NCBI GenBank assembly: GCA_903904815.1
Contig: CAIVDU010000020.1
Coordinates: 1-44,023, forward strand
Length of the DNA stretch: 44,023 bases
Reading direction: 5' to 3'
Origin: an uncultured Armatimonadota bacterium
Lineage (GTDB): Bacteria > Armatimonadota > Fimbriimonadia > Fimbriimonadales > Fimbriimonadaceae
This document shows positions 6,858-14,573 of the stretch, piece by piece. Within the stretch, counting starts at the first letter, position 1. Every line of letters begins with the position of its first letter. Under the pieces are notes generated by a model. It had not been told where the DNA came from and did not search any database. It was given only the letters and a program-made list of their open reading frames with translations. The position numbers were made by a program, and so were the translations under genes.

Positions 6858-8875
6858 CCCCTTTTGTCCTTGACCTCAATCGGAACGAAGAATGACTTGA
6901 TCCAAGTCGGACGATCGGGCGCCTGGCCAGCGTTAAGCTGGGCTTTCCAAACTTTGTCGGTCATGCGCTTCGATATGGGGCGCTTGAACTCGAAGTAGGA
7001 GAGAGTTGAGCCGCGAGTGAGCCAGAGCTTTCCTTCGATCGGGACGACCGCGAAGAGGCTGTCGGCACGGCCAACCGCGACCTGAAGCGCCTGGTCACCG
7101 CCGGTATGGACGTCGGCAACGAGCGCGTTGTCGAGGTCGTCTTGAGTGAGTGTCTGGTATCCGTTGGCGAACTTCATGATCTCGTTGTGCAGGGCTTCCA
7201 GCCTGCCTTCAACGTAACGGATCCGATCGTTTTCTGCCAGGGATAGACTCTGACCCTTCAGTTCTTTCTGAGTTACGCTTTCGAAGAAGTTCAGGAGGTC
7301 GATGAAACTTGTAAGTTGGGATTTGACTTCGTCTTCAAGGTATCCCCGCTTCCCGAGCTCGGATTGGGTTTGCGTCACCATGGCGATCAAGCGTCGGTAG
7401 AACGCAAGGTTAGGCTCGACATAACCCTTGAGCTTGTTTTCTGGCCGTTCGTCTCCCATTTCCGCGCCCGACTCTTCACCGTAAAGAATCGTGTCGTGGC
7501 GAAGTTCGGTCCAGGATGCGAGTGACGAGTACAGGGACTTGTCCGCCCAAGCCTCGGTCTTCATGAAGCTGGGATAGTTCGGTTGTGGCTTGGCGATCAT
7601 CGTGCGCAGAGAATCGAGCCAAGACCAGTAAAGGTTTGAACTCCAGGTCGCCTTTGGATACGCAGCAAACTCGGAGGTCAGGCTGTCTCGCTTTGGCTTG
7701 TAGTCTGACCACCCAGAGCCGTTGTACTGACTTGGATTGGCGTCTAGGATTCGCGTGGCCGAATCACTGCCGAGGACCGACATCACGTCCAGGGGGCTCG
7801 GGAAAATTCGGTCATCACAGCTCAGTGTTTGAAGGATGTAGCTGTCGGGGATGGATCGCTGCCCAAAGAACCTTAGTTGAACCGAGTCTGGGTTGTTTCC
7901 GGTCGTTCGGCCGGAGGTGAACACGGGAGGTCGGGCCTTCTGGATAGCCTCGACGAACTTGGAAAGGTTCTGAGGGTTGGTGAAGTCGGCTGACGACGGG
8001 TGCGGCCCAAAGACTTTGTTCGAAGTGGCTTCCCATTCGATCGGGGTGAGGTGATTTGAGGTTCCGGCGAAAAGCGATGTGATGTCGTACATTCGCCTCC
8101 ATCGAGCCAGCTCGGGAGAGTTGATAAGGTCATGGGAAACGAAAAGCGATTGGATGAGTGCCGTGCTGGGTTCGCCTGATTTGGGTAAGGCAAAAGGCAC
8201 CAGTCCGTACCACATCATGGCTTGGAAGTAGCGACCCAGCGACGGCTTGCGAGTGTAGTGACCGCGGACCGTGAACTGGGAGAAGTCGGTTTCGTATCCG
8301 AATATCGGGTTGGCGGCAAAGCCAGCGTGACTCTTGATCAGGGCGAGGGTCTTGGTTACCAATGGCATCGCTTCGGGCGGGATGGTCGCCTTGTCGCCAA
8401 TGAGACGGTCGGCTACCCCGAAGAAAGCGACGTTTCGCAAAGTGGCTGGGTAAGCGTCGGTTCCTTTGGACGTCTGAAGCCTCTTCTCGGCTGACGCTAA
8501 CATGGCGGCCGAGAGCTTGCGGGTTCCGGATGTCAGCTTCTGGTCTTCGATCCTTCGGAGGATGGAATCGTAAAAGCTGTGATAGATCTCAAGGACGTTG
8601 TCGGTTGTGACGAAGGACGGCAGGTTTTCGTAGTCGTTCTCTCCGTAGATGACGTAGAGCGCGGTTGAGTTTGAAGGGGAAGTAAAGAATCCAGTCCTGC
8701 GCAAGGCGGCTAAGTGGTCCGGCTTCAGGTTCAGTTTCGACTTGAAGGACTTGAGATTTGCGATCTCGTGAAGGTCGGCGGATAGCGGTGGCGTCTGGCC
8801 GGCAAAGGCGGAGGCGACTCCCGCACCAAGCACAAGGGACGAGAGGGTGAACTTAAAAGTGTTCTTTACTTCCAT
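6854..8875 (-). CDS. DUF3160 family secreted protein
   Basis: This 673-residue protein is of the DUF3160 family, large exported proteins of unknown function found mainly in soil bacteria and archaea. The chosen ATG at 8875 gives a signal peptide (MEVKNTFKFTLSSLVLGAG...FAGQTPPL). The frame stays open up to 9133, but that 86-residue extension is Arg-rich, has no signal and covers the upstream gene. Recognisable stretches include FVTTDNVLEIYHSFYDSILRRIE early in the protein, WYGLVPFALPKSGE in the middle, ELRHDTILYGEESGAEMG and a C-terminal VADVHTGGDQALQVAVGRAD. It overlaps the FG-GAP-like gene by 10 bp and the CapA-like gene by 4 bp. The function is unknown. Confidence 0.85.
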   Translation of the reverse strand: MEVKNTFKFTLSSLVLGAGVASAFAGQTPPLSADLHEIANLKSFKSKLNLKPDHLAALRRTGFFTSPSNSTALYVIYGENDYENLPSFVTTDNVLEIYHSFYDSILRRIEDQKLTSGTRKLSAAMLASAEKRLQTSKGTDAYPATLRNVAFFGVADRLIGDKATIPPEAMPLVTKTLALIKSHAGFAANPIFGYETDFSQFTVRGHYTRKPSLGRYFQAMMWYGLVPFALPKSGEPSTALIQSLFVSHDLINSPELARWRRMYDITSLFAGTSNHLTPIEWEATSNKVFGPHPSSADFTNPQNLSKFVEAIQKARPPVFTSGRTTGNNPDSVQLRFFGQRSIPDSYILQTLSCDDRIFPSPLDVMSVLGSDSATRILDANPSQYNGSGWSDYKPKRDSLTSEFAAYPKATWSSNLYWSWLDSLRTMIAKPQPNYPSFMKTEAWADKSLYSSLASWTELRHDTILYGEESGAEMGDERPENKLKGYVEPNLAFYRRLIAMVTQTQSELGKRGYLEDEVKSQLTSFIDLLNFFESVTQKELKGQSLSLAENDRIRYVEGRLEALHNEIMKFANGYQTLTQDDLDNALVADVHTGGDQALQVAVGRADSLFAVVPIEGKLWLTRGSTLSYFEFKRPISKRMTDKVWKAQLNAGQAPDRPTWIKSFFVPIEVKDKRG

Positions 8876-9435
8876 GTCTTTGGATCGATGGCAACGGTCC
8901 GTCCAGCGACCTCGAATACGATCTTGCCACGTTGCGAATGCAGTTTGGAGGCAGTAGGCCATTTGGACTCTTCTGAGTCCATTTTGAACCCAAATCCGGA
9001 CCAACGATAGCGATTCAACGCGACTTTTCCGTAGGGAGCGCGCTGAAGCGTGACGAGCGGTTGCCAGCCATCGGTTCCGGCTGGTCCGAGGCAAAAGTCG
9101 AGCAACGGGCGGCCCATCGTAGAGCCCAGCCACTTCTTCTCAATCGATTTGCCGTTAAAGGTGTACACGAAGAGAGTGGTGTGCCTTTGAGGAAGGTAGC
9201 GGGTCGATTTTACGATTCCGATCAGGAGATCGGGATAGCCGTCACCATCCACGTCGCCGACAAGCAGTTTCCATGGCGCCCACTCGGTCTTCGTGGGCGA
9301 TGGGAATCGGTGTGACCCCTTTTGGACGTAAAGCGGGGGGGCTCGATGAGGATCGAGGACCGCCTCGTAGGTGATCGACCGGAACCGAAAGGGGACGTGC
9401 AAGGGATGTCGAGGCGGAGGAGGGAAGTGCGGCAC
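8866..9435 (-). CDS. Small FG-GAP/VCBS-like repeat protein
   Basis: This 189-residue protein has one clear calcium-loop motif, VGDVDGDGYPDLLIGI (DxDxDG), typical of FG-GAP/VCBS propeller blades. A second, weaker blade-like region ends in LFVYTFNGKSIEKKWLGS. The start is GTG at 9435; an in-frame TAG at 9451-9453 blocks any longer form, so there is no room for a normal signal peptide. It is the first gene of the operon with DUF3160 and CapA-like genes and overlaps the DUF3160 start by 10 bp. The lack of an export signal in a protein type that is usually secreted is odd. The role is unknown; it may partner with the DUF3160 protein. Confidence 0.65.
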   Translation of the reverse strand: MPHFPPPPRHPLHVPFRFRSITYEAVLDPHRAPPLYVQKGSHRFPSPTKTEWAPWKLLVGDVDGDGYPDLLIGIVKSTRYLPQRHTTLFVYTFNGKSIEKKWLGSTMGRPLLDFCLGPAGTDGWQPLVTLQRAPYGKVALNRYRWSGFGFKMDSEESKWPTASKLHSQRGKIVFEVAGRTVAIDPKTWK

Positions 9436-9529
9436 GGGAGTGTCTGCGTTCTACCGCATTCGACCGGACGCATGAATCGACGAATATGGAAGGCGCTACA
9501 CTCATTTTGATGGCGACGGGAGATCACCA

Positions 9530-10216
9530 ATGAGCGAATTCGACGAGACTACTGGTCTTGGGGCTCTGATTCGTGGGGTTGAAGAGTTCCAAGCGGAAGG
9601 ATTTCACGATCGGAAGGAACTGTTCGAGACGTTAAAGGATGGCCAGAACCCAGAGGCGCTGTTCATCACCTGCTCCGACTCCAGGGTCAATCCGAATCTT
9701 CTAACCCAAACGGAGCCGGGCCAACTCTTCATCCTGCGCAACGCGGGGAACATTATTCCCCCTCACGGAGCGGCCAATGGCGGAGAAGCAGCGACCGTGG
9801 AATATGCGGTCGTTGCGCTAGGCGTGAAGCACATCATCGTCTGCGGCCACTCGCACTGCGGCGCGATGAATGGTCTCTTGAGGGCGGAACAGCTCACAGA
9901 CATGAGAGCGGTTGCTCAGTGGTTACACCACGCCGATGCGACGCGACTGATCGTGCGAGACAAGTATCCGCATCTCTCGGGTGAGGAGTTACAGACCCAA
10001 GCCGCGCGAGAGAACGTTTTGATGCAGGTTCGGAACCTGCAGACCCACCCGGGGGTAGCCCTGCGATTGGCTCAGGGGCTACTCCAGTTGCATGGTTGGA
10101 TGTATCACTTTGAGACGGGGCAGGTTCAGGCCTACGACCCGTCTCAGAGGGAGTTCGTTGCGTTTACGGATCGGTTGGGCTACCCGATTCCGTTCAATAC
10201 GCTTGAGGGGTATTGA
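9530..10216 (+). CDS. can: Beta-class carbonic anhydrase
   Basis: This 228-residue cytoplasmic zinc enzyme interconverts CO2 and bicarbonate. The beta-class active site is complete: CSDSR at residues 48-52 (zinc-ligand Cys48, Asp50-Arg52 pair) and GHSHCG at 106-111 (ligands His107 and Cys110). The family segments LFILRNAGNIIPP and GGEAATVEYAVVALGVKHIIVCG are present. A GGAGAT ribosome binding site lies just before the ATG. It is divergent from the FG-GAP/DUF3160/CapA operon and is not obviously part of a larger unit. Length is normal for the plant/bacterial type. The symbol could equally be cynT-like, since no cyanate genes are nearby. Confidence 0.95.
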   Translation: MSEFDETTGLGALIRGVEEFQAEGFHDRKELFETLKDGQNPEALFITCSDSRVNPNLLTQTEPGQLFILRNAGNIIPPHGAANGGEAATVEYAVVALGVKHIIVCGHSHCGAMNGLLRAEQLTDMRAVAQWLHHADATRLIVRDKYPHLSGEELQTQAARENVLMQVRNLQTHPGVALRLAQGLLQLHGWMYHFETGQVQAYDPSQREFVAFTDRLGYPIPFNTLEGY

Positions 10217-10301
10217 AGGGAATCGGGAATATCCTAACGAACAACCTTTCTAGCCCTACGGTTACCCTGCGTGAAATTGCCCTCACCTTAGCCAAAGGAG
10301 G

Positions 10302-10913
10302 CTATTGCTTAAGCTTCTTCTCCAACTCGTCAAATGAGACACAACTGCCAGGCGACAGCATGAGGCTGTGAATGCCCGCAGTTTCAAGTGCGCGCCGGTA
10401 ACGCTGCAGCCCTGCTAGCGACATGTTTGAAGTGAGGTTCGGATTCGCATGTCCATCGTCGTCGAAAAGCGACGCAGTTGCGAGCATCGAATAGACTACA
10501 TCCGACTTGGCTCCTTCGGCGGAAGCGTTGGCGATCATGCTGAGCGTCCATGGATCCCCCTCGTTCGTGACGTATCGGAATTGCCCTACGGCCTGAGTCT
10601 GGTTTGATTCCAGCTTGATGGGATCCTCTCCGGCTAACTTGGACCTCTTAAGGTTAGGCTCTATGAGGATTTCCCAGATCCGATGGAGCTTGGCTGGACT
10701 CAGATCCGAGCATTTCTGTTCGTCCTGAAGGGATGCGTCGAAAAGCGCGTTGCCGTCGCCGTCCCGAAGCGATATGACCATACCGCGTGCTTCCCCGATG
10801 AGCGGATTGGGTCGCAGAAACCAGTAAGTAGAGAGGGAGACGGTGCACAAAAAGAATACCGTTCCTGACCAGATAGCAAGCTTTGGTTGCTTAAGCAAGT
10901 GATCTTCCTGCAA
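10302..10913 (-). CDS. Membrane-anchored protein of unknown function
   Basis: This 203-residue protein has one N-terminal membrane segment (AIWSGTVFFLCTVSLSTYWFL), so the bulk is predicted to face the periplasm. The start is TTG at 10913, preceded by AGAAGG about 9 bases upstream. I recognise no domain. The exported part begins ARGMVISLRDGDGNALFDASL and ends in a short charged helix (ELEKKLKQ). It is the last gene of a tightly spaced four-ORF unit with a prepilin-like gene. Composition is more AT-rich than the flanking housekeeping-type genes. It may serve the same surface structure as the prepilin (inference). Confidence 0.6.
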   Translation of the reverse strand: MQEDHLLKQPKLAIWSGTVFFLCTVSLSTYWFLRPNPLIGEARGMVISLRDGDGNALFDASLQDEQKCSDLSPAKLHRIWEILIEPNLKRSKLAGEDPIKLESNQTQAVGQFRYVTNEGDPWTLSMIANASAEGAKSDVVYSMLATASLFDDDGHANPNLTSNMSLAGLQRYRRALETAGIHSLMLSPGSCVSFDELEKKLKQ

Positions 10914-10932
10914 GGTTATTTGACCTTCTGGC

Positions 10933-11103
10933 TCAGAGCGCGAATGGATCCTGGCTTGCAGTCAAGCAAATGTTCCCCGTCACTCCCGACTCTGCAGCAC
11001 AGGGTCCCGCGCATATTTGTTGATCGGTATTCCATGCTTTGCCACTCGGACTACTAGTCTTCAGCGTACTAGCGTTTGACGTGCCGGTTGTATTGCATAG
11101 CAT
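10933..11103 (-). CDS. Small Cys-containing ORF, possible downstream part of the preceding gene
   Basis: This ORF is 56 codons, starting ATG at 11103 and ending TGA at 10933-10935. It reads MLCNTTGTSNASTLK, then a segment with ICAGPC and NICLTAS, so it has four Cys. It has no signal peptide and no good ribosome binding site. It lies in the same reading frame as the secreted Cys-rich protein just upstream (stop at 11122-11124), separated only by six sense and stop codons that include TGA and TAA. It ends 19 bases before the next gene. It may be the C-terminal half of one Cys-rich secreted protein broken by stops, or an independent peptide; neither is proven. Confidence 0.35.
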   Translation of the reverse strand: MLCNTTGTSNASTLKTSSPSGKAWNTDQQICAGPCAAESGVTGNICLTASQDPFAL

Positions 11104-11121
11104 TTTTTAATACAATCAATT

Positions 11122-11322
11122 TCAAGAAGAAGTGAATTGCATCTGTAATTCTGATTTATCTGCTTCATAGATTCCATTCGCGAAACATCCAGTCGGGCAA
11201 CTAACGTTTGCGCAGTTATCTTGGTCAAAGCCCCATGTACAGGCAGCCGCAGATCCGCCTACCCCCATAACTACCGAAAAGCTCAATGCTATTGCCAGTT
11301 TACAAATTGATTTTTGAAACAT
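11122..11322 (-). CDS. Small secreted Cys-rich protein
   Basis: This is a 66-residue protein with a clear signal peptide: a basic start, MFQKSICK, a hydrophobic core LAIALSFSVVMGV and a small-residue cleavage region GGSAAA. The mature part of about 40 residues holds four Cys (CTW...NCANVSCPTGC) and would be exported to an oxidising compartment. GGAAGA lies just before the ATG. It sits 21 bases downstream of the prepilin-like gene on the same strand. No family is recognised. The reading frame continues after the stop into another Cys-containing ORF, which raises the possibility of a truncated gene. Confidence 0.55.
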   Translation of the reverse strand: MFQKSICKLAIALSFSVVMGVGGSAAACTWGFDQDNCANVSCPTGCFANGIYEADKSELQMQFTSS

Positions 11323-11343
11323 GATTTTCTTCCAGATTCGTGG

Positions 11344-11874
11344 CTATTGCCACCACCACAACGTGTGTGGATATCCTCTGTGGGTCTTCTGCTCAACAGA
11401 AGTGTCGAGTCTTACCCCAAGTACAGACCACATGCCCCATTGTTCCGAGCGAGGACCTGCCGAGGGTTGATGATTGGGATCGAAAATTAGGACCGTGGAA
11501 GTTCCATAGCGACTCACAAATTTCGACCAGAATTTTTCAGTCGAATCGCTCGTGCCAGGATCGGGCCAAGTGAAATGGTAGCCGGGTGCACTGGCATTTT
11601 CAGTGGTGCCTTGGCAACGTAAGTGTCCCTCAACTAGGCTGGAGACCAGAGCGTAGGGAGGCAGCCCCATTTGAGCTGGAGTACCAGAATCGCTACCCTC
11701 ACATTGAATTCGGTATATGCCAATCGCTAAACCTTGTTGATGGAGGTTCGCAATGCAAGTCGATTTGTGACTAGATCGTCTTATCTGCACAAATACAGGA
11801 TAGGTTATCGCCGCTAAAGTTGTAGCGACCGCGATAACGCAAAGAACCTCGACCAAACTGAATGCTCGTTTCAA
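11344..11874 (-). CDS. Prepilin-type N-terminal cleavage/methylation domain protein
   Basis: This is a 176-residue type IV pilin/pseudopilin-like protein. The N-terminus KRAFSLVEVLCVIAVATTLAAITYPVF is a class III signal: a short basic leader, Phe-Ser after the cleavage point, Glu at the +5 position and a long hydrophobic helix. The YPVF and STCIANLHQQGLAIGIY stretches resemble the DUF1559-type prepilins abundant in planctomycetes and Armatimonadota. The mature tail ends in YPHTLWWWQ. The start is TTG at 11874, with GGGAGA just upstream. It is the first gene of the unit followed by the small Cys-rich ORFs and the membrane-anchored protein. It is probably exported through a type II secretion or type IV pilus apparatus encoded elsewhere. 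Confidence 0.8.
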   Translation of the reverse strand: MKRAFSLVEVLCVIAVATTLAAITYPVFVQIRRSSHKSTCIANLHQQGLAIGIYRIQCEGSDSGTPAQMGLPPYALVSSLVEGHLRCQGTTENASAPGYHFTWPDPGTSDSTEKFWSKFVSRYGTSTVLIFDPNHQPSAGPRSEQWGMWSVLGVRLDTSVEQKTHRGYPHTLWWWQ

Positions 11875-12672
11875 TCAGATTTCTCCCCAGTCCAATCAAT
11901 TGGCGTTGACCGCACAGAGCGATTACGGAGCGTTGGGAGACAGCAGACTCCAATAGCCAGAACGCAAATGCCGCCTACCCAGGGCAATAGTACAGACGCA
12001 AGCTTACTCAGTGCCTACTCCAAGTGTGGGTAAAGTAACCTAATATGACGTTACAATGCACCCTGAAGGTATCCAGGGTGTGTAGTGTATCATGAAAAGC
12101 ATTTAAATTGTAATTATTGTGAGATATTTTCTCTAAAATGGTTGTGATTTAGATTTACGCGCTGAACTCCCCAGGAAAGAACCGCACTGGGCAGCCCAAT
12201 TCTGGGCTCGTGTCTTAGGATTTATTCGGAATAGCCCCGGAATTTAGCGGCAGAAGGAAGGTGAATACGGCGATGAACTCGATGCTTGACACGAAAACTT
12301 GGGTGGGGCCTTTCGCCGTTTCTGCCTACCCGTGGAGACCGAGGAGAATGCTTTGACACGAGGTTGGACGTCGGGAGGTTACTTGAGCAAGATCGGGGGA
12401 TATGAAGGGCACACCGACGATACCCCGTCTCCACGCTAGATCAGGTGTCTCCCAGTCTTGGTAGGGGTGTACTATCGATATTGAGGGCTTGTGTAGCCTG
12501 CCAGGTGCCGACGGTCCATGAGGGCTTTAAAACGTGTTGCGCTTAGCTTCTTGCGGCTCAAGAGACCCCACGGAGGCACGAATCATCCTCCGCCTACCCA
12601 CGACGTCTTACGATCCCACGCTTCACTTGGGGGCTGCTTCGCACGCGAATGAACTTAACTTGACATTTGCAC
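11875..12672. other. Long noncoding region, no supported gene
   Basis: About 800 bases upstream of the prepilin operon hold no convincing gene on either strand; a 70-codon minus frame at 12222-12434 has no recognisable domain and no start context. The stretch 12010-12165 is strongly AT-rich and is the natural place for the operon promoter. Small inverted repeats occur at 12059-12080 (CACCCTG/CAGGGTG), 12193-12208 (AGCCCA/TGGGCT) and 12571-12592 (CGGAGG/CCTCCG). It could hold decayed genes or a structured RNA; nothing decisive is visible. Confidence 0.4.
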
Positions 12673-12728
12673 CCGTGGCGTTCCTACGAACGAATCCTTA
12701 TTAGGACCCGATCATAGGAACTCCACGG
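12673..12728. terminator. Nested hairpin downstream of the S10 peptidase gene
   Basis: The 14-base arms CCGTGGCGTTCCTA (12673-12686) and TAGGAACTCCACGG (12715-12728) pair with a single mismatch and enclose a smaller perfect hairpin, TCCT-TATT-AGGA, at 12695-12706. The element begins 15 bases after the peptidase stop on the minus strand. It could act as a transcription terminator or mRNA 3'-end stabiliser, though no T-tract follows. A small palindromic repeat element is the alternative. Confidence 0.45.
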
Positions 12729-12743
12729 ATTGAACTTACACGG

Positions 12744-14321
12744 TTACTTGCCGGCGAGGGCGGCGGCTTCGAAGGCGGCGACGTCGTCGTGGAGTTTCTT
12801 GCGGGAAGACTTCTCGATGTACATCATGTGGCCGGCTGGGTAGTACTGGTAGGAGACGTGGGACAAGGACGCGGAGTCTAGGCCCATGTGGTTGACGGTG
12901 TAGATCGTCGCGTTCAATGGGCAGGCGAGGTCGTAGTAGCCGCAGCAGTAGAGCACTCGGAAGTGCTGGTTTCGTGCGAGCACGTTGCGGAGGTCGGAGG
13001 CGGTTTCCGCGTAGCTGCCCTCGGGCTCCTGCCAGGGTCGAACGCTGCCGGAGTTCAGGTAGGGGATTTCCGATTTGATGGCGAGGTCATCTTCGAGGTA
13101 GGCGTTGATCGACGTGGTGAACGGCGCAGTGGTGGCGTCATCGCTGGGGTCTCCGGAGACGCGCTCACCGGTCAGGAGTTCTTCGCGACCGGTGAGTCGG
13201 CCGTCGTATCGTCCGATGGCCAATCCCTCGTCTCGCAGCAGTTCGCGAAAGAAGGCTCGCTCGGTGATTCTCAGGTTTGCTCCAAGGCAATACTTCTTGG
13301 AGATTCCTAGGTACTCGCTGAGTTTCTCCGCGATGTGCTCTTTTTCTTTCGGGCTGAGGCTATCTCCTCGCTCGAGGGCGGCAGCGTACTCCTTATCGAT
13401 CCACTCTTGGACTTCCTTCACGAGACCGGCAGTGTCCTTAAACTTGGGCCCAAGTTTGTGGTGGTAGAGGGCGCATGCGGCCATCGAAGGCAGGAAGCCG
13501 ATGTAGGTGGTGTCGTTTCCACGCATGCCGTCGAGGGTCATGAAGTTGCTGGTTCCGGAGATGCTGACGAATCCGCTAAGGGCGATTCCAGCTCGGAAAA
13601 GGCTGTTGCTAAGCCCCGAACCGCGGATGCCGCCGTAGCTTTCTCCGGCCACGAACAGAGGCGAACTCCACCGGTGATGAATGGTGAGCCAGTTCTTCAC
13701 GAAGTTCGTAAAGGCGGCGATGTCTTGCTGGACTCCGAAGTATTTGGTGGCTAGGTCAGGCTTGGCGATCCGGCTGAAGCCGGTTCCAGGTGCGTCGATG
13801 ACCACGACGTCGGTGAAGTCAAGCCAGGTGTCGGCGTTATCGATCGGCGAGTAGGGCGGAGCGGGGAGCGATCCATCGTCGTTCATCGGCGCACGCTTGG
13901 GACCGAGGGCTCCCATATGAAGCCAAAGGGTGGCGCTCCCAGGCCCGCCGTTGAAGGCGAAGGTCACGGGGCGCGTGTTCTTATCGGCGTCGTCCTTAGT
14001 GTAAGTCACCGAGAACATGCGGCACTCGACTTCGCCGCTGTCGCTCTTCAGCGGGATCTGGGCCGCGGTTGCGGTGTAGGCGAGGGGCGATCCGCCAAGG
14101 GTGATCGAGTGGTGCGTGGTGGATGCGGGGATCTCGATCATCGGAGTGGAGGCAGCCTCGGCCTCAGCCGCGCCGGGTGCTCGCGGTGTTCGGGCTCCTT
14201 GCTGGGCTCGTTGACCGCCGGGGGTTTGTCCGGGCGCTTGACCGGGAGCCTGTCCCGGAGCCTGGGCCTGAGGAGTAAGGTTGGCGAGTAGAAAGATGGC
14301 TGACGCAATGGGCAACGGCAT
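12744..14321 (-). CDS. S10 family serine carboxypeptidase-like peptidase
   Basis: This 525-residue exported alpha/beta-hydrolase is of peptidase family S10. It has the oxyanion-loop motif NGGPGSATLWLHMG (from residue 124) and the nucleophile elbow GESYGG (Ser228). Candidate catalytic Asp464 lies in CGYYDLACP and His498 in PAGHMMYIE. A hydrophobic signal sequence (PIASAIFLLANLTPQAQA) is followed by a low-complexity tandem APGQ repeat and a Pro/Ala/Arg-rich linker up to residue ~60. Bacterial S10 homologues cleave C-terminal residues from peptides outside the cytoplasm; this specificity is inferred from the family. It appears monocistronic. The nested hairpin lies just beyond its stop. Confidence 0.9.
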   Translation of the reverse strand: MPLPIASAIFLLANLTPQAQAPGQAPGQAPGQTPGGQRAQQGARTPRAPGAAEAEAASTPMIEIPASTTHHSITLGGSPLAYTATAAQIPLKSDSGEVECRMFSVTYTKDDADKNTRPVTFAFNGGPGSATLWLHMGALGPKRAPMNDDGSLPAPPYSPIDNADTWLDFTDVVVIDAPGTGFSRIAKPDLATKYFGVQQDIAAFTNFVKNWLTIHHRWSSPLFVAGESYGGIRGSGLSNSLFRAGIALSGFVSISGTSNFMTLDGMRGNDTTYIGFLPSMAACALYHHKLGPKFKDTAGLVKEVQEWIDKEYAAALERGDSLSPKEKEHIAEKLSEYLGISKKYCLGANLRITERAFFRELLRDEGLAIGRYDGRLTGREELLTGERVSGDPSDDATTAPFTTSINAYLEDDLAIKSEIPYLNSGSVRPWQEPEGSYAETASDLRNVLARNQHFRVLYCCGYYDLACPLNATIYTVNHMGLDSASLSHVSYQYYPAGHMMYIEKSSRKKLHDDVAAFEAAALAGK

Positions 14322-14573
14322 AGGCGGGACTATACCGGAAGCCGCTTTATAGCGCTACTCCTCGGTTCAAGCTTGGACCAAACTGTGGTTTAAACACCGC
14401 GGTCAAGTAGAGAATTGCGTGAGCCACATTGAAAAATCGCATTGACCCCGAACCGTATGGAGAACAGCGTCGAGCCGCAGCACTCCATATAGCCTCGGCG
14501 GCCATCGTGATTCGATGCTACTCACTCCTGGACCACTCAATCCACTTCGTCAGCGTTGGTCTGAACTCCACAC

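Noticed and set aside
8876-9133. An 86-residue N-terminal extension of the DUF3160 protein
   Set aside because: It is Arg-rich, lies before a good signal peptide start and overlaps the FG-GAP-like gene in another frame.
12222-12434. A 70-codon minus-strand frame in the long noncoding region
   Set aside because: It is Arg/Ser/Pro/His-rich with no hydrophobic core, no ribosome binding site and no recognisable similarity.
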